A DNA stretch of 42,816 nucleotides from an uncultured Pelagibacteraceae bacterium. Its GTDB lineage: Bacteria > Pseudomonadota > Alphaproteobacteria > Pelagibacterales > Pelagibacteraceae. Positions 7,630 through 16,084 of the stretch are shown here, one piece after another. The stretch is taken from the NCBI GenBank assembly GCA_902589455.1, contig CACISX010000008.1, positions 1 through 42,816 on the forward strand, read 5' to 3'. Numbering within the stretch: the first letter of the stretch is position 1; the number at the start of each line of letters is the position of its first letter. Both the position numbers and the translations under genes were made by a program. The notes under the pieces are model-generated. The model was not told the origin of the DNA. It did not search any database and was given only the letters and a program-made list of their open reading frames with translations.

Positions 7630-8634
7630 ATGAAAAAAATAATCACATCTCTATCTAGTGCTTTACTGATTTTATTTGCGTCATTGTCTTTGACAGCGGT
7701 TGCTAAATCAGCTGAGTTCTTTACGATAGGAACAGGCGGACCTACTGGAGTATATTTCCAAACAGGTAACGCTATATGTAAAATGCTTCATAAGTCAGCC
7801 ATCAGTGCTGAACATGGAAGAAAAAAAGGTACAGCAAAAGCTTACAGATGTACTGCGCCATCAACTGGTGGATCAAATTATAACATCGGACAAATAGCAG
7901 CTGGAGAATTTCAATTTGGTGTTGCACAATCAGATTGGCAATATCATGCTGTAAATGGTTCAAGTAAGTGGGAAGGAAAACAATTTAGTGATTTAAGAGC
8001 TGTGTTTTCAGTTCACAACGAGCCTTTTCAAATTTGGGCAAGAAAAAAAGCAAGAATTAAAGATTTTGCTGATTTAGAAGGAAAAGTTGTTAACATTGGT
8101 AACCCTGGTTCTGGTCAAAGAGGAACCATGGAGGAGTTAATGAAAGCAATGGGTGTTGATAATAGTTTCTTTAAGTCAACTACCGAGCTTACATCGTCCG
8201 AGCAAGTTAAAGCTTTGTGTGACGGAAAAATAGATGCATTTGGTTATTCTGTTGGATTTCCAAATGGTGCTATGGAACAAGCAGCAACTTGTGCAGCTAA
8301 AGCTTCACCAATTAATTTAACTGGACCAGAGGTTCAAGGTTTAATTGATGGTGCAGATTATTATGCTCAGGCTGTAATTCCTAAAGGTACTTATACTAAA
8401 CAGAAAAAAGATGCTACAACTTTTGGTGTAAAAGCTACTGTTGTTACTTCTGCAGATGTTTCTGAAGAGCTTGTTTATTTAGTTACAAAAGCTGTGATGG
8501 AAAATTTTGATGATTTCAAAAAACAACATCCAGCATTTGGTTTCTTGGAAAAGAAAAACATGATTAAAGATGGTTTATCTGCTCCATTACATCCAGGAGC
8601 AATAAAATACTATAAAGAAGCTGGGTTAATGTAA
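7630..8634 (+). CDS. TRAP transporter solute receptor, TAXI family
   Basis: This periplasmic substrate-binding protein belongs to a tripartite ATP-independent (sodium- or proton-driven) uptake system. Residues 1-28 form a signal peptide with a lysine start, a hydrophobic core and an AKSA-type cleavage site. The mature protein begins with FFTIGTGGPTGVYFQTG, the hallmark of the TAXI (TRAP-associated extracytoplasmic immunogenic) family. Four or more cysteines are present in the mature part (for example near residues 50 and 64), unusual enough to suggest disulfides. A strong Shine-Dalgarno (GAGGGG, 7618-7623) six bases before the ATG and a base composition less AT-rich than its neighbours fit high expression, as is usual for binding proteins in oligotrophs. 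The ligand is unknown; characterised or proposed TAXI ligands include organic acids and glutamate. Its permease is encoded immediately downstream. Confidence 0.93.
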   Translation: MKKIITSLSSALLILFASLSLTAVAKSAEFFTIGTGGPTGVYFQTGNAICKMLHKSAISAEHGRKKGTAKAYRCTAPSTGGSNYNIGQIAAGEFQFGVAQSDWQYHAVNGSSKWEGKQFSDLRAVFSVHNEPFQIWARKKARIKDFADLEGKVVNIGNPGSGQRGTMEELMKAMGVDNSFFKSTTELTSSEQVKALCDGKIDAFGYSVGFPNGAMEQAATCAAKASPINLTGPEVQGLIDGADYYAQAVIPKGTYTKQKKDATTFGVKATVVTSADVSEELVYLVTKAVMENFDDFKKQHPAFGFLEKKNMIKDGLSAPLHPGAIKYYKEAGLM

Positions 8635-8651
8635 TCCAATTTTTATTAATT

Positions 8652-8687
8652 AAAAAGGCCTGGTAATTTTTACCGGGCCTTTTTTTT
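8652..8687 (+). terminator. Intrinsic terminator between TAXI receptor and permease
   Basis: A 12-base-pair stem (8655-8666 with 8670-8681, one G-U pair, GGCC core) with a three-base loop is followed by eight T. It lies 20 bases after the receptor stop codon and 18 bases before the permease ATG, so partial readthrough would set a high receptor-to-permease ratio. Confidence 0.92.
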
Positions 8688-8705
8688 ATGGTATGAATAA
8701 TTTTA

Positions 8706-11027
8706 ATGAGCGACTCAATCAGCAGTAAAATTAAAAATAAAATAAGCGAAGACTTATCACCAACTAGAAATATTACTGGTTTTCATTTGAAAATTGTTTC
8801 AGCAATAGCAATTATTTGGTCATTATTTCAACTTTGGTACGCTTCACCATTTCCATTTATGTTAAATTTTGGAATGTTTAAGGGATTGCCAGCAAGGGCA
8901 ATTCATTTAGGTTTTGCTTTAACTTTAGCCTTTTTAATTTACCCAATATCAAAAGGTAAGAAAATTTCATTTTTTGATGTTTTGATCAGTTTTATGGGAG
9001 CGATATCGTGCCTTTATATTTATTTTTTTTATGATCAGTTGGTTGAAAGAGGGGGTGTTCTTTTAAATCTTAGAATATCAGAAACATTAAATTTTCCATT
9101 AGAATTGATTTTAGGAGGATGTGGAATTTTGATTCTTTTAGAGGCTACCAGAAGAGCAATTGGTTTACCTTTGGTAATTATAGCTAGTTGTTTTTTATTG
9201 TTTTCATACTTTGGAAGGTATGCGCCTGAAATAATATCGCATGGTGGTTTATCTTTAAATAGACTTGTAGGCTTCCAGTGGCTTGATCAAGAAGCAATTT
9301 TTGGAATTCCGATTGGGGTATCAGTAGATTTTATTTTCTTATTTGTTTTATTTGGTGCTTTGCTTGAAACTGCTGGTGGTGGAAAATATTTTTTAGATCT
9401 TGCTTTTGCAATGGTTGGAAAAATGAGAGGGGGACCAGCAAAGGCAGCAATATTAGGTTCAGGCATGACTGGATTAATTTCAGGATCTTCAATTGCAAAC
9501 ACAGTTACTACTGGAACATTTACAATTCCAATTATGAAAAAAACTGGTTTTTCAAAAGAAAAAGCTGGTGCTATTGAGGTTTCCTCATCAGTCAATGGTC
9601 AGATCATGCCACCTGTCATGGGGGCGGCAGCATTCGTAATGGCAAGTTTTATTGGCGTAACTTATTTTGAAATAGTTAAACATGCTTTCTTACCAGCTAT
9701 TATTTCTTATATAGCATTATTCTATATTTCACATTTAGAAGCTTTAAAATTAAATCTTAAGGGAATGGATGATGCAGATGTTCCTCATTTAAAAAAAACT
9801 TTTTTATCTGGGGTACATTTTTTAATACCAATTTTTGTTTTAATTTATACTTTGGTTTATTTAAGGTTTACAGCGTCCTATTCAATTTTTTATGCAACAA
9901 TTTCTTTAGTTTTAGTAAATTTAATAAACTTGTTAATAAAAAACGAATTTAAAAAAGATGCTCTTAAAGAATGGTTTAATCAAACAATAGTAGGTTTTGA
10001 AAAAGGTGCACTAAATATGGTTGCTGTTGGTATAGCAATCGCAACTGCAGGTATTATAGTTGGAGCGGTTGGATCTACTGGTTTGAGTACAAATTTAATA
10101 ATAGTTATAGAATCTATAGCCAAGGATAACGTTACTATTTTATTGTTTTTAACAATCATTCTATGTTTACTTTTAGGAATGGGTTTACCAACAACTGCAA
10201 ATTATGTTGTTGTTGCTTCTTTAATGGCCACTGTTTTAGTTGATGTTGGAAATGCTTCAGGCTTTATTTTTCCGTTAATTGCAGTTCATTTATTTGTTTT
10301 TTATTTTGGTTTAATGGCTGATGTAACACCACCTGTAGGACTTGCCTCTTATGCAGCCGCAGGGATATCTGGTGGAGATCCTTTAAGAACAGGGGTGCAA
10401 GCTTTTTGGTACAGTTTAAGAACAGGAATTTTACCAATTGTATTTTTATTTAACCATGAACTTTTACTTATTGGCATTGAAAACATTTGGCATGGGTTGA
10501 TTGTAATTATTACTTCTTTAATTGGGATTTTAGTTTTTACTTCAGCTACTCAAGGCTGGTTTTTTAATAAACTTAAATGGTATGAAATAATTATTTTTTT
10601 AGTTATCTCTATTTCTTTGTTGTCACCTGATTTTGCTTTAAACAAATTTTATCCAAAATATAATTATGAAGATATTACTAAAATTAATTCAATAAAATTA
10701 GACTCAACAAAAGAAATTCAAATCAAAATAACAAGGCCCAGTTTATATGGTGAAAGATACAAATTATTTGTGATATCAAAAAATACTTTTGAGGATAAAT
10801 TTACTTTAGAGGATTATGGAATTACATTATTGAAACAAAATGACAAAGTTGTTGTTGATAATTTGAAATGGAATGGACAAGCAAAAAGAAATGGTTTTGA
10901 AATGGGAGACTATATAAGTGAATTTAAAATTGAAAATTCAGATAGACCATCAAAAAATATTGTTTATCCTATAGCAATATTATTGTTAGTAGTATTTGGC
11001 TACTTTAACTTAAAAAGAAAAGAGTAA
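8706..11027 (+). CDS. TRAP transporter permease, fused 4TM/12TM subunits
   Basis: This inner-membrane permease fuses the small DctQ-like (4TM) and large DctM-like (12TM) subunits in one 773-residue chain, the usual arrangement in TAXI systems. The first hydrophobic block (about residues 25-180) is the Q part. The M part carries the conserved segments GSGMTGLISGSSIANTVTTG (near 250) and GLMADVTPPVGLA (near 538). After the last membrane block, residues from about 655 form a soluble beta-rich region followed by one terminal hydrophobic helix, resembling the C-terminal extension (DUF3394-like) of other fused TRAP permeases. The ATG at 8706 follows the intergenic terminator closely. The stop is two bases from that of the convergent thioesterase gene. 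Energy coupling by sodium is known for the family, not visible here. Confidence 0.93.
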   Translation: MSDSISSKIKNKISEDLSPTRNITGFHLKIVSAIAIIWSLFQLWYASPFPFMLNFGMFKGLPARAIHLGFALTLAFLIYPISKGKKISFFDVLISFMGAISCLYIYFFYDQLVERGGVLLNLRISETLNFPLELILGGCGILILLEATRRAIGLPLVIIASCFLLFSYFGRYAPEIISHGGLSLNRLVGFQWLDQEAIFGIPIGVSVDFIFLFVLFGALLETAGGGKYFLDLAFAMVGKMRGGPAKAAILGSGMTGLISGSSIANTVTTGTFTIPIMKKTGFSKEKAGAIEVSSSVNGQIMPPVMGAAAFVMASFIGVTYFEIVKHAFLPAIISYIALFYISHLEALKLNLKGMDDADVPHLKKTFLSGVHFLIPIFVLIYTLVYLRFTASYSIFYATISLVLVNLINLLIKNEFKKDALKEWFNQTIVGFEKGALNMVAVGIAIATAGIIVGAVGSTGLSTNLIIVIESIAKDNVTILLFLTIILCLLLGMGLPTTANYVVVASLMATVLVDVGNASGFIFPLIAVHLFVFYFGLMADVTPPVGLASYAAAGISGGDPLRTGVQAFWYSLRTGILPIVFLFNHELLLIGIENIWHGLIVIITSLIGILVFTSATQGWFFNKLKWYEIIIFLVISISLLSPDFALNKFYPKYNYEDITKINSIKLDSTKEIQIKITRPSLYGERYKLFVISKNTFEDKFTLEDYGITLLKQNDKVVVDNLKWNGQAKRNGFEMGDYISEFKIENSDRPSKNIVYPIAILLLVVFGYFNLKRKE

Positions 11028-11029
11028 AA

Positions 11030-11455
11030 TTACCCACCAGGTCCTAAATTGGAAGGCTTTATTTTAATAATTTTCCATACTCCAGATGCAGAAGTAATTA
11101 TTTTATCATTACACTTTAGCTCGCAAAACAAAAAGACAAGAGTATTTGTTTTTTTTAAAATTTTTGTATGTCCAATAATTTCATCTCCAACTTTTGAAGC
11201 GCCTATAAATTTTATATCTAAAGAGATAGTTACACATGGATCATTTCCTGCAGCTCTATGTGCAGCTGTTCCCGCTCCCGCATCTATTAATGCGGATAAA
11301 TAGCCTCCGTGAGTTATTCCTGCAGCATTTAAATGGTTTTCACTAATTATAGATTTAAATTCGTATTCAGTCTCTGAAATAGTTCTAAATAAAACACCCC
11401 CATTGTGTTTCATAAATCCAGGTTTAATACTTATCTGCTCAAATTCTTTCCTCAT
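11030..11455 (-). CDS. PaaI-type hotdog thioesterase
   Basis: This 141-residue hotdog-fold protein is likely an acyl-CoA thioesterase of the PaaI/YbgC group. The segment ITHGGYLSALIDAGAGTAAHRA holds the HGG loop and the acidic residue on the central helix used in this family (Asp near position 63). It is followed by the strand ISLDIKFIGASKVGDEIIGHTKI and a C-terminal SGVWKIIK typical of PaaI_thioesterase domains. The substrate is unknown. It sits seven bases behind a small membrane-peptide frame and tRNA-Arg on the same strand and may be read from the tRNA promoter. It lacks a Shine-Dalgarno sequence. Confidence 0.85.
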   Translation of the reverse strand: MRKEFEQISIKPGFMKHNGGVLFRTISETEYEFKSIISENHLNAAGITHGGYLSALIDAGAGTAAHRAAGNDPCVTISLDIKFIGASKVGDEIIGHTKILKKTNTLVFLFCELKCNDKIITSASGVWKIIKIKPSNLGPGG

Positions 11456-11461
11456 AATTTT

Positions 11462-11560
11462 TTATAATACAAAAGTTAAAATTAATAAAATAATAAAAAT
11501 AATTATAAAAAAATAAATTACTGATTTTTGTAAAGATGCTTTTAAAAGCCAATTAAACAT
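11462..11560 (-). CDS. Small single-span membrane peptide (32 residues)
   Basis: A frame of 32 codons begins with an amphipathic stretch (MFNWLLKASLQKS) and ends in about 18 almost purely hydrophobic residues (Ile, Phe, Leu, Val), a clear single transmembrane helix. An AAGGA ribosome site (complement of 11568-11572) stands seven bases before the ATG at 11560; an in-frame ATG at 11566 is too close to that site to be preferred. A longer frame upstream runs through tRNA-Arg and is not credible. The peptide lies between tRNA-Arg and the thioesterase with tight spacing. I recognise no family. AT-rich DNA readily yields Ile/Phe/Leu-rich frames, so chance remains possible, but the well-placed ribosome site is uncommon in this genome. 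Confidence 0.5.
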   Translation of the reverse strand: MFNWLLKASLQKSVIYFFIIIFIILLILTFVL

Positions 11561-11574
11561 TTCCATTTCCTTGT

Positions 11575-11651
11575 TGGTGGACCGCCCAGAACTCGAATCT
11601 GGAATCTCCCGGTTCGTAGCCGAGCGCCTTATCCAATTTGGCCAGCGGTCC
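11575..11651 (-). tRNA. tRNA-Arg (anticodon ACG)
   Basis: A complete cloverleaf reads on the minus strand. The acceptor stem GGACCGC/GCGGTCC is paired over seven bases, with discriminator A and an encoded CCA. The anticodon arm CTCGG-CTACGAA-CCGGG has ACG in the loop centre, and the T arm CCAGA-TTCGAGT-TCTGG is perfect. ACG is normally edited to ICG by TadA to read CGU, CGC and CGA. Confidence 0.97.
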
Positions 11652-11673
11652 ATTTAAATAATATATTCCATAT

Positions 11674-11688
11674 ATCAAAGTTTTTGAT
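11674..11688. promoter_or_regulatory. Small dyad between tRNA-Arg and thiolase
   Basis: Perfect six-base arms ATCAAA and TTTGAT are separated by GTT in the 73-base divergent region. The right arm overlaps the candidate -35 box of the thiolase promoter, so a repressor site is conceivable; the short arms could also be chance. Confidence 0.25.
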
Positions 11689-11712
11689 GTAATTTAACTT
11701 ATAAAATATTAT
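11684..11712 (+). promoter_or_regulatory. Candidate sigma70 promoter of the thiolase gene
   Basis: TTGATG (11684-11689) and TATTAT (11707-11712) are separated by exactly 17 bases. The predicted transcription start near 11719 leaves a leader of only about six bases before the ATG at 11725, consistent with the lack of a Shine-Dalgarno site. Confidence 0.5.
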
Positions 11713-11724
11713 GTTAATTACTTT

Positions 11725-12915
11725 ATGAGCAAAAACTCTAACGATGTTGTTATTACTTCAGCACTAAGAACCCCAATTGGAAAATATAAAGGTTCGTTAA
11801 AAAATCTCAACGCATCAAAATTAGGCTCAATAGTAATTAAAGAAGTAATTTATAAATCAAAATTAGATATAGAGGAGGAGATCGATGAAGTGATTATGGG
11901 GCACGTTTTAACCTCTGGACTTGGTCAAAATCCCGCTAGGCAAGCTTCAATTGGTGCCGGAGTACCAGTTTCAAAACCTGCTCACATTGTTAATCAAGTC
12001 TGTGGATCCGGATTAAGATCTGTTGTATCGGGATATCAATCAATTAAGTTAGGAGAAAACCAAATTGTAATTGCAGGTGGACAAGAAAATATGTCTAGAG
12101 CAACTCATGCAATTTATTATAGAGAAGATAAAAAATTTTCTGAAAATAAATTAGTAGATACAATGATAAAAGATGGTCTGCTAGATTCATTTAATGATTA
12201 TCATATGGGCGTCACAGCTGAGAATGTTGCCGATAAATATAAAATTTCAAGAGACGAACAAGATAATTTTTCTTTAAATTCTCAGAAAAAAACAGAAAAG
12301 GCATATAGTGAAAATAAATTTCAGGATGAGCTGATTAAAATACAAATTGAAGATGGTGATAAAAAATTTATTTTTGAAAAAGATGAACATCCTAGAGAAA
12401 ATTTAAGTATAGATGATTTAAAAAAATTAAAAACAGTATTCAAAGAAAATGGGACTGTAACACCTGGAAATTCCTCAGGCATAAATGATGGTGCTGCAGC
12501 CTTAGTTTTAATGTCTAGAGAACAAGCAGAAAAAAAATCATTAGAGCCACTGGTTAAAATTGTATCTTGGGCTACTTGTGGGGTTGAGCCTTCATTAATG
12601 GGATTGGGACCTATACCCTCAATTCAAGAAGCTTTATCTAAAGCAAATTGGAAAATAGATGAAGTAGACTTATTTGAAATTAATGAAGCCTTTGCAGCAC
12701 AAAGTATTGCGGTAATTAAAGAATTAAAAATTCCTGAACAAAAAGTTAATATTAATGGAGGAGCAATTGCCTTAGGTCATCCAATTGGAGCCTCTGGGGC
12801 AAGAATTTTGGTTACACTTGTCCATGAAATGATCAAGCAAGATAAAAGAAAAGGTTGTGCGGCACTCTGCATAGGTGGTGGTATGGGAATAGCTATGTGT
12901 ATTGAGAGAAGCTAA
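11725..12915 (+). CDS. Acetyl-CoA C-acetyltransferase (thiolase)
   Basis: This thiolase II condenses two acetyl-CoA to acetoacetyl-CoA or cleaves it in reverse. All active-site features are visible: nucleophile Cys93 in VNQVCGSGLRS, His352 in GGAIALGHPIGASGAR, and the acid/base Cys382 in CIGGGMGIAMC. The 396-residue length matches PhaA/AtoB enzymes, which I favour over FadA because of the overall length and the MSKNSNDVVITSALRTPIGKYKGSLK start. No polymer-synthase or reductase gene is nearby, so a role in polyhydroxybutyrate formation is not supported; acetoacetate or branched-chain/short-chain acid metabolism is more likely. It stands alone as a transcription unit ahead of the pyruvate dehydrogenase genes. 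Confidence 0.93.
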   Translation: MSKNSNDVVITSALRTPIGKYKGSLKNLNASKLGSIVIKEVIYKSKLDIEEEIDEVIMGHVLTSGLGQNPARQASIGAGVPVSKPAHIVNQVCGSGLRSVVSGYQSIKLGENQIVIAGGQENMSRATHAIYYREDKKFSENKLVDTMIKDGLLDSFNDYHMGVTAENVADKYKISRDEQDNFSLNSQKKTEKAYSENKFQDELIKIQIEDGDKKFIFEKDEHPRENLSIDDLKKLKTVFKENGTVTPGNSSGINDGAAALVLMSREQAEKKSLEPLVKIVSWATCGVEPSLMGLGPIPSIQEALSKANWKIDEVDLFEINEAFAAQSIAVIKELKIPEQKVNINGGAIALGHPIGASGARILVTLVHEMIKQDKRKGCAALCIGGGMGIAMCIERS

Positions 12916-12926
12916 AAAGCTTAATA

Positions 12927-12955
12927 TTCATTTATTTTTTTATTTTTTGTATAAT
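12927..12955 (+). promoter_or_regulatory. Candidate promoter upstream of aceE
   Basis: A perfect TATAAT (12950-12955) has a weak TTCATT 17 bases upstream; it would give a leader of about 80 bases. A second TATAAA (13027-13032) lies nearer to the ATG without a good -35 box. The thiolase stop codon sits inside a small AAGCT/AGCTT hairpin without a T-run, so readthrough from the thiolase gene is possible. Confidence 0.3.
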
Positions 12956-13044
12956 AAAAATATAAGATTAACGAAAAAAACCTTATTAATGTGATAAAAT
13001 AAAATCCAATAATGTTTTTTTGGGTATATAAAACGTTTTAAATA

Positions 13045-16000
13045 ATGAGCGAAAAATTACTTGTTCCTGACATTGGTGACTTTGAAAATGTTGAGGTTAT
13101 AGAGATTCTTGTAAAACCTGGTGATCAAATTAAAGAAAATGATCCAATAGTCACAATTGAAAGTGATAAATCAAGTATTGAAATTCCTTCTACAGTTGTT
13201 GGAAAAGTAGATAGTGTAGAAGTTAAAGTTGGTGATAAAGTTTCTAAAGGAGATTTATTGCTTAATCTTACATCATCATCAAAAATATCATCAGAAAGCA
13301 CTCTTCCAAAAGATACAGAAAATATAATTAAACAAGCTGAAGAAGCAATGGCTAAAAAAAAAGAGGAAAAAAAAAATATATCTGAACCTATAATTGAAAA
13401 AAAACAATCTACAATTCAAGTAGTTAATGGTTCTGATATTGATCCACTTGAAACTCAAGATTGGTTGGAGTCTTTATCTGCAGTAATTTCCAAAGACGGA
13501 AATCAAAGAGCTCATTTTTTAATAAAAGAATTAATTAATAAAGCTTATCGTGAAGGGGCAAATATTCCTTATACTCAAAATACACCATACATTAATACAA
13601 TACCTCCTGAGGCTGAAGTAAAGTCTAGTGGTGATCAAAATATTGAAAGAAGAATTAGATCGTTGATTAGATGGAATGCAGCAGCAATGGTAGTTCGAGC
13701 AAATAAAAAATATCCTGAACTTGGTGGGCACATTGGTACATTTGCATCTGCTGCAACATTATATGATGTTGGGATGAATCATTTTTGGAGAGCAAAAAAT
13801 AACAAATTTGGTGGAGATTTAATTTATTTTCAGGGACATAGTGCTCCAGGAATGTATGCAAGAGCTTTCTTAGAAGGTAGATTAAATGAAAAACAATTAG
13901 ATAGTTTTAGACAGGAGGTAAAACCTGGAGGTTTATCGTCATATCCACACCCATGGTTAATGCCAAATTTTTGGCAGTTCCCTACTGTATCAATGGGGTT
14001 AGGTCCTATGCTTGCTATATATCAAGCTAGATATATGAAATATTTAATAAATAGAGGTTTAATTAAGGATGAAGGAAGAAAGGTGTGGGCTTTTTTAGGT
14101 GATGGGGAGATGGATGAGCCTGAGTCAATGGGAGCTATTGGATTAGCTGCTAGAGAAAATTTAGATAATTTAATATTTGTAATTAATTGCAATCTTCAAA
14201 GATTAGATGGTCCAGTTAGAGGTAATGGAAAAATTATTCAAGAGCTTGAGGGAAGTTTCAGAGGATCTGGTTGGAATGTAATTAAAGTCATTTGGGGATC
14301 ATATTGGGATTCATTAATTGCAAATGATAAAACTGGTTATTTAGTAAAAGCAATGAATGATACAGTCGATGGCGAATATCAGGCAATGAAAGCTAGAGAT
14401 GGTGCATATGTGAGGGAAAAATTTTTTGGAAAATACCCTGAAACACTAGAGTTAGTATCAAGCATGTCAGATACAGATATTTGGAGACTCAATAGAGGTG
14501 GTCATGATCCTCATAAAGTTTTTGCTGCATATAATAAAGCGTCAAAACATCAGGGAAACCCAACAGTGATAATTGCAAAAACTATCAAAGGTTATGGAAT
14601 GGGAAAATCAGGAGAAAGTGTAAATACTACTCATCAAACTAAAAAATTAGATGTTGATGACTTAATGTATTATAGAGATCGATTTGATGTTCCCTTAACA
14701 GATGAACAGGTGAAAAATATTGAATACTTTAGGCCTGACGAAAAATCTCCAGAAATAAAATACTTAAAAGAAAGAAGAATTAAATTAGGTGGATATTTAC
14801 CCGAACGTTCGACTTTCGCTAAACCAATCAAAGCACCCTCAAAAGATATTTTTGATTTCATGAAAGTATCAACTAATGAAAAAGAAATGTCTACTACTAT
14901 GGCCTTAGTAAGAATGTTGACAAATTTATTAAGGGATAAAAATATATCTCCTAGATTGGTTCCTATTATTCCTGACGAAGCAAGGACGTTTGGCATGGAA
15001 GGTTTTTTCCAAAAAATAGGAATTTATGCTCATGAAGGACAAAAATATGAACCTGAGGATGCAGCTCAATTAAGCTCTTATAGAGAAGATAAAAGTGGTC
15101 AAGTTTTAGAGGAAGGGATCAATGAAGCTGGTGCTATGTCTTCTTGGATAGCTGCTGCTACTTCATACACTAATCATGATATAGAAATGATACCAATTTA
15201 TATTTTTTATTCTATGTTTGGTTTCCAAAGGATAGGAGATCTAGCTTGGGCAGCTGGAGATAGTCAGGCTAGAGGATTTTTAGTGGGTGCAACAGCTGGA
15301 AGAACAACACTAGCTGGAGAAGGCCTACAACACCAGGATGGACATAGTCATTTAATAGCATCAACCATTCCAAATTGTGTAACTTACGATCCTACATTTC
15401 ATTATGAATTAGCTGTAATTTTTCGAGAAGGTCTAAGAAGAATGCATGAGAAAAGTGAAAATGTTTTTTATTACATTACAACAATGAACGAAAATTATTC
15501 ACACCCTGAAATGCCAAAAGATAAAAATTGTGAAGAAGGAATTTTAAAAGGTATGTACAAAATAAAAGAATTTAACAAATACAAAAAAACCAAAATTCAA
15601 CTTCTAGGATCAGGTACGATCTTAAGAGAAATGATGTCAGCTGCAGAGATTTTACAAAATGATTATCAAATTGATAGTGAGATATGGAGTGTAACAAGCT
15701 TTAACGAATTAAGAAAAGATGGAATGGAAGTAGAAAGGTATAATCTTTTGAACCCTGATAAAGAACCTAAGAAATCATATGTTGAGCAATGCTTAGGTCA
15801 AACTGAGGGCCCAATTATGGCCGCATCTGATTATATGAGAATGAATTCAGATCAAATCAGACCTTATACCAATAAAAGCTTTTATTCATTAGGAGCAGAT
15901 GGTTTCGGAAGAAGTGATACAAGAAAAAATTTAAGAAAATTTTTTGAGGTAGATAAAGAACATTTGGTTGCTTACGGCTTAAGCATTTTGGCAAAAGAAC

Positions 16001-16083
16001 AGCTTATAACTTCTAAACATGCAAAAGATGCAATGAAGAAGTATAATATTGATAGCAACAAACCAATGCCAACAAAATTATAA
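13045..16083 (+). CDS. aceE: Pyruvate dehydrogenase E1 (homodimeric AceE) with N-terminal lipoyl domain
   Basis: This thiamine-diphosphate enzyme decarboxylates pyruvate and passes the acetyl unit to lipoamide. Residues from about 131 to the end align by eye with E. coli AceE: DPLETQDWLESL, NTIPPEAE, ERRIRSLIRWNAAAMV, YFQGHSAPGMYARAFLEGRL and SSYPHPWLMPNFWQFPTVSMGLGP. The ThDP-Mg site GDGEMDEPES...NCNLQRLDGP is present. Unlike the usual roughly 890-residue E1, the 1012-residue product starts with a complete lipoyl domain (residues 2-77, lipoyl Lys42 in ESDKSSIEIPS), joined by a charged, Ala/Lys/Glu-rich linker (about 80-128). The reading frame is continuous across the junction. aceF follows one base after the stop. 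E3 (dihydrolipoamide dehydrogenase) is not in the window. Confidence 0.96.
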   Translation: MSEKLLVPDIGDFENVEVIEILVKPGDQIKENDPIVTIESDKSSIEIPSTVVGKVDSVEVKVGDKVSKGDLLLNLTSSSKISSESTLPKDTENIIKQAEEAMAKKKEEKKNISEPIIEKKQSTIQVVNGSDIDPLETQDWLESLSAVISKDGNQRAHFLIKELINKAYREGANIPYTQNTPYINTIPPEAEVKSSGDQNIERRIRSLIRWNAAAMVVRANKKYPELGGHIGTFASAATLYDVGMNHFWRAKNNKFGGDLIYFQGHSAPGMYARAFLEGRLNEKQLDSFRQEVKPGGLSSYPHPWLMPNFWQFPTVSMGLGPMLAIYQARYMKYLINRGLIKDEGRKVWAFLGDGEMDEPESMGAIGLAARENLDNLIFVINCNLQRLDGPVRGNGKIIQELEGSFRGSGWNVIKVIWGSYWDSLIANDKTGYLVKAMNDTVDGEYQAMKARDGAYVREKFFGKYPETLELVSSMSDTDIWRLNRGGHDPHKVFAAYNKASKHQGNPTVIIAKTIKGYGMGKSGESVNTTHQTKKLDVDDLMYYRDRFDVPLTDEQVKNIEYFRPDEKSPEIKYLKERRIKLGGYLPERSTFAKPIKAPSKDIFDFMKVSTNEKEMSTTMALVRMLTNLLRDKNISPRLVPIIPDEARTFGMEGFFQKIGIYAHEGQKYEPEDAAQLSSYREDKSGQVLEEGINEAGAMSSWIAAATSYTNHDIEMIPIYIFYSMFGFQRIGDLAWAAGDSQARGFLVGATAGRTTLAGEGLQHQDGHSHLIASTIPNCVTYDPTFHYELAVIFREGLRRMHEKSENVFYYITTMNENYSHPEMPKDKNCEEGILKGMYKIKEFNKYKKTKIQLLGSGTILREMMSAAEILQNDYQIDSEIWSVTSFNELRKDGMEVERYNLLNPDKEPKKSYVEQCLGQTEGPIMAASDYMRMNSDQIRPYTNKSFYSLGADGFGRSDTRKNLRKFFEVDKEHLVAYGLSILAKEQLITSKHAKDAMKKYNIDSNKPMPTKL

Positions 16084-16084
16084 A

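Noticed and set aside
9287..9595. Antisense frame of about 100 codons opposite the TRAP permease
   Set aside because: Mirror of the permease coding strand with proline/serine-rich nonsense composition and no start signals; the permease is certain.
11561..11653. Upstream extension of the small membrane-peptide frame (to 63 codons)
   Set aside because: This part lies inside tRNA-Arg on the same strand and is simply the tRNA read as codons; the ribosome site supports the downstream ATG.
12908..12923. AAGCT/AGCTT hairpin over the thiolase stop as a terminator
   Set aside because: Five-base stem without an adjoining T-run; too weak to call.
14670..14996. Antisense frame of 108 codons inside aceE
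   Set aside because: Shadow of the conserved E1 coding frame; no independent support.
16049..16084. Earlier ATG for aceF overlapping the end of aceE
   Set aside because: It would add twelve non-conserved residues before the lipoyl domain; the ATG at 16085 starts the domain directly.
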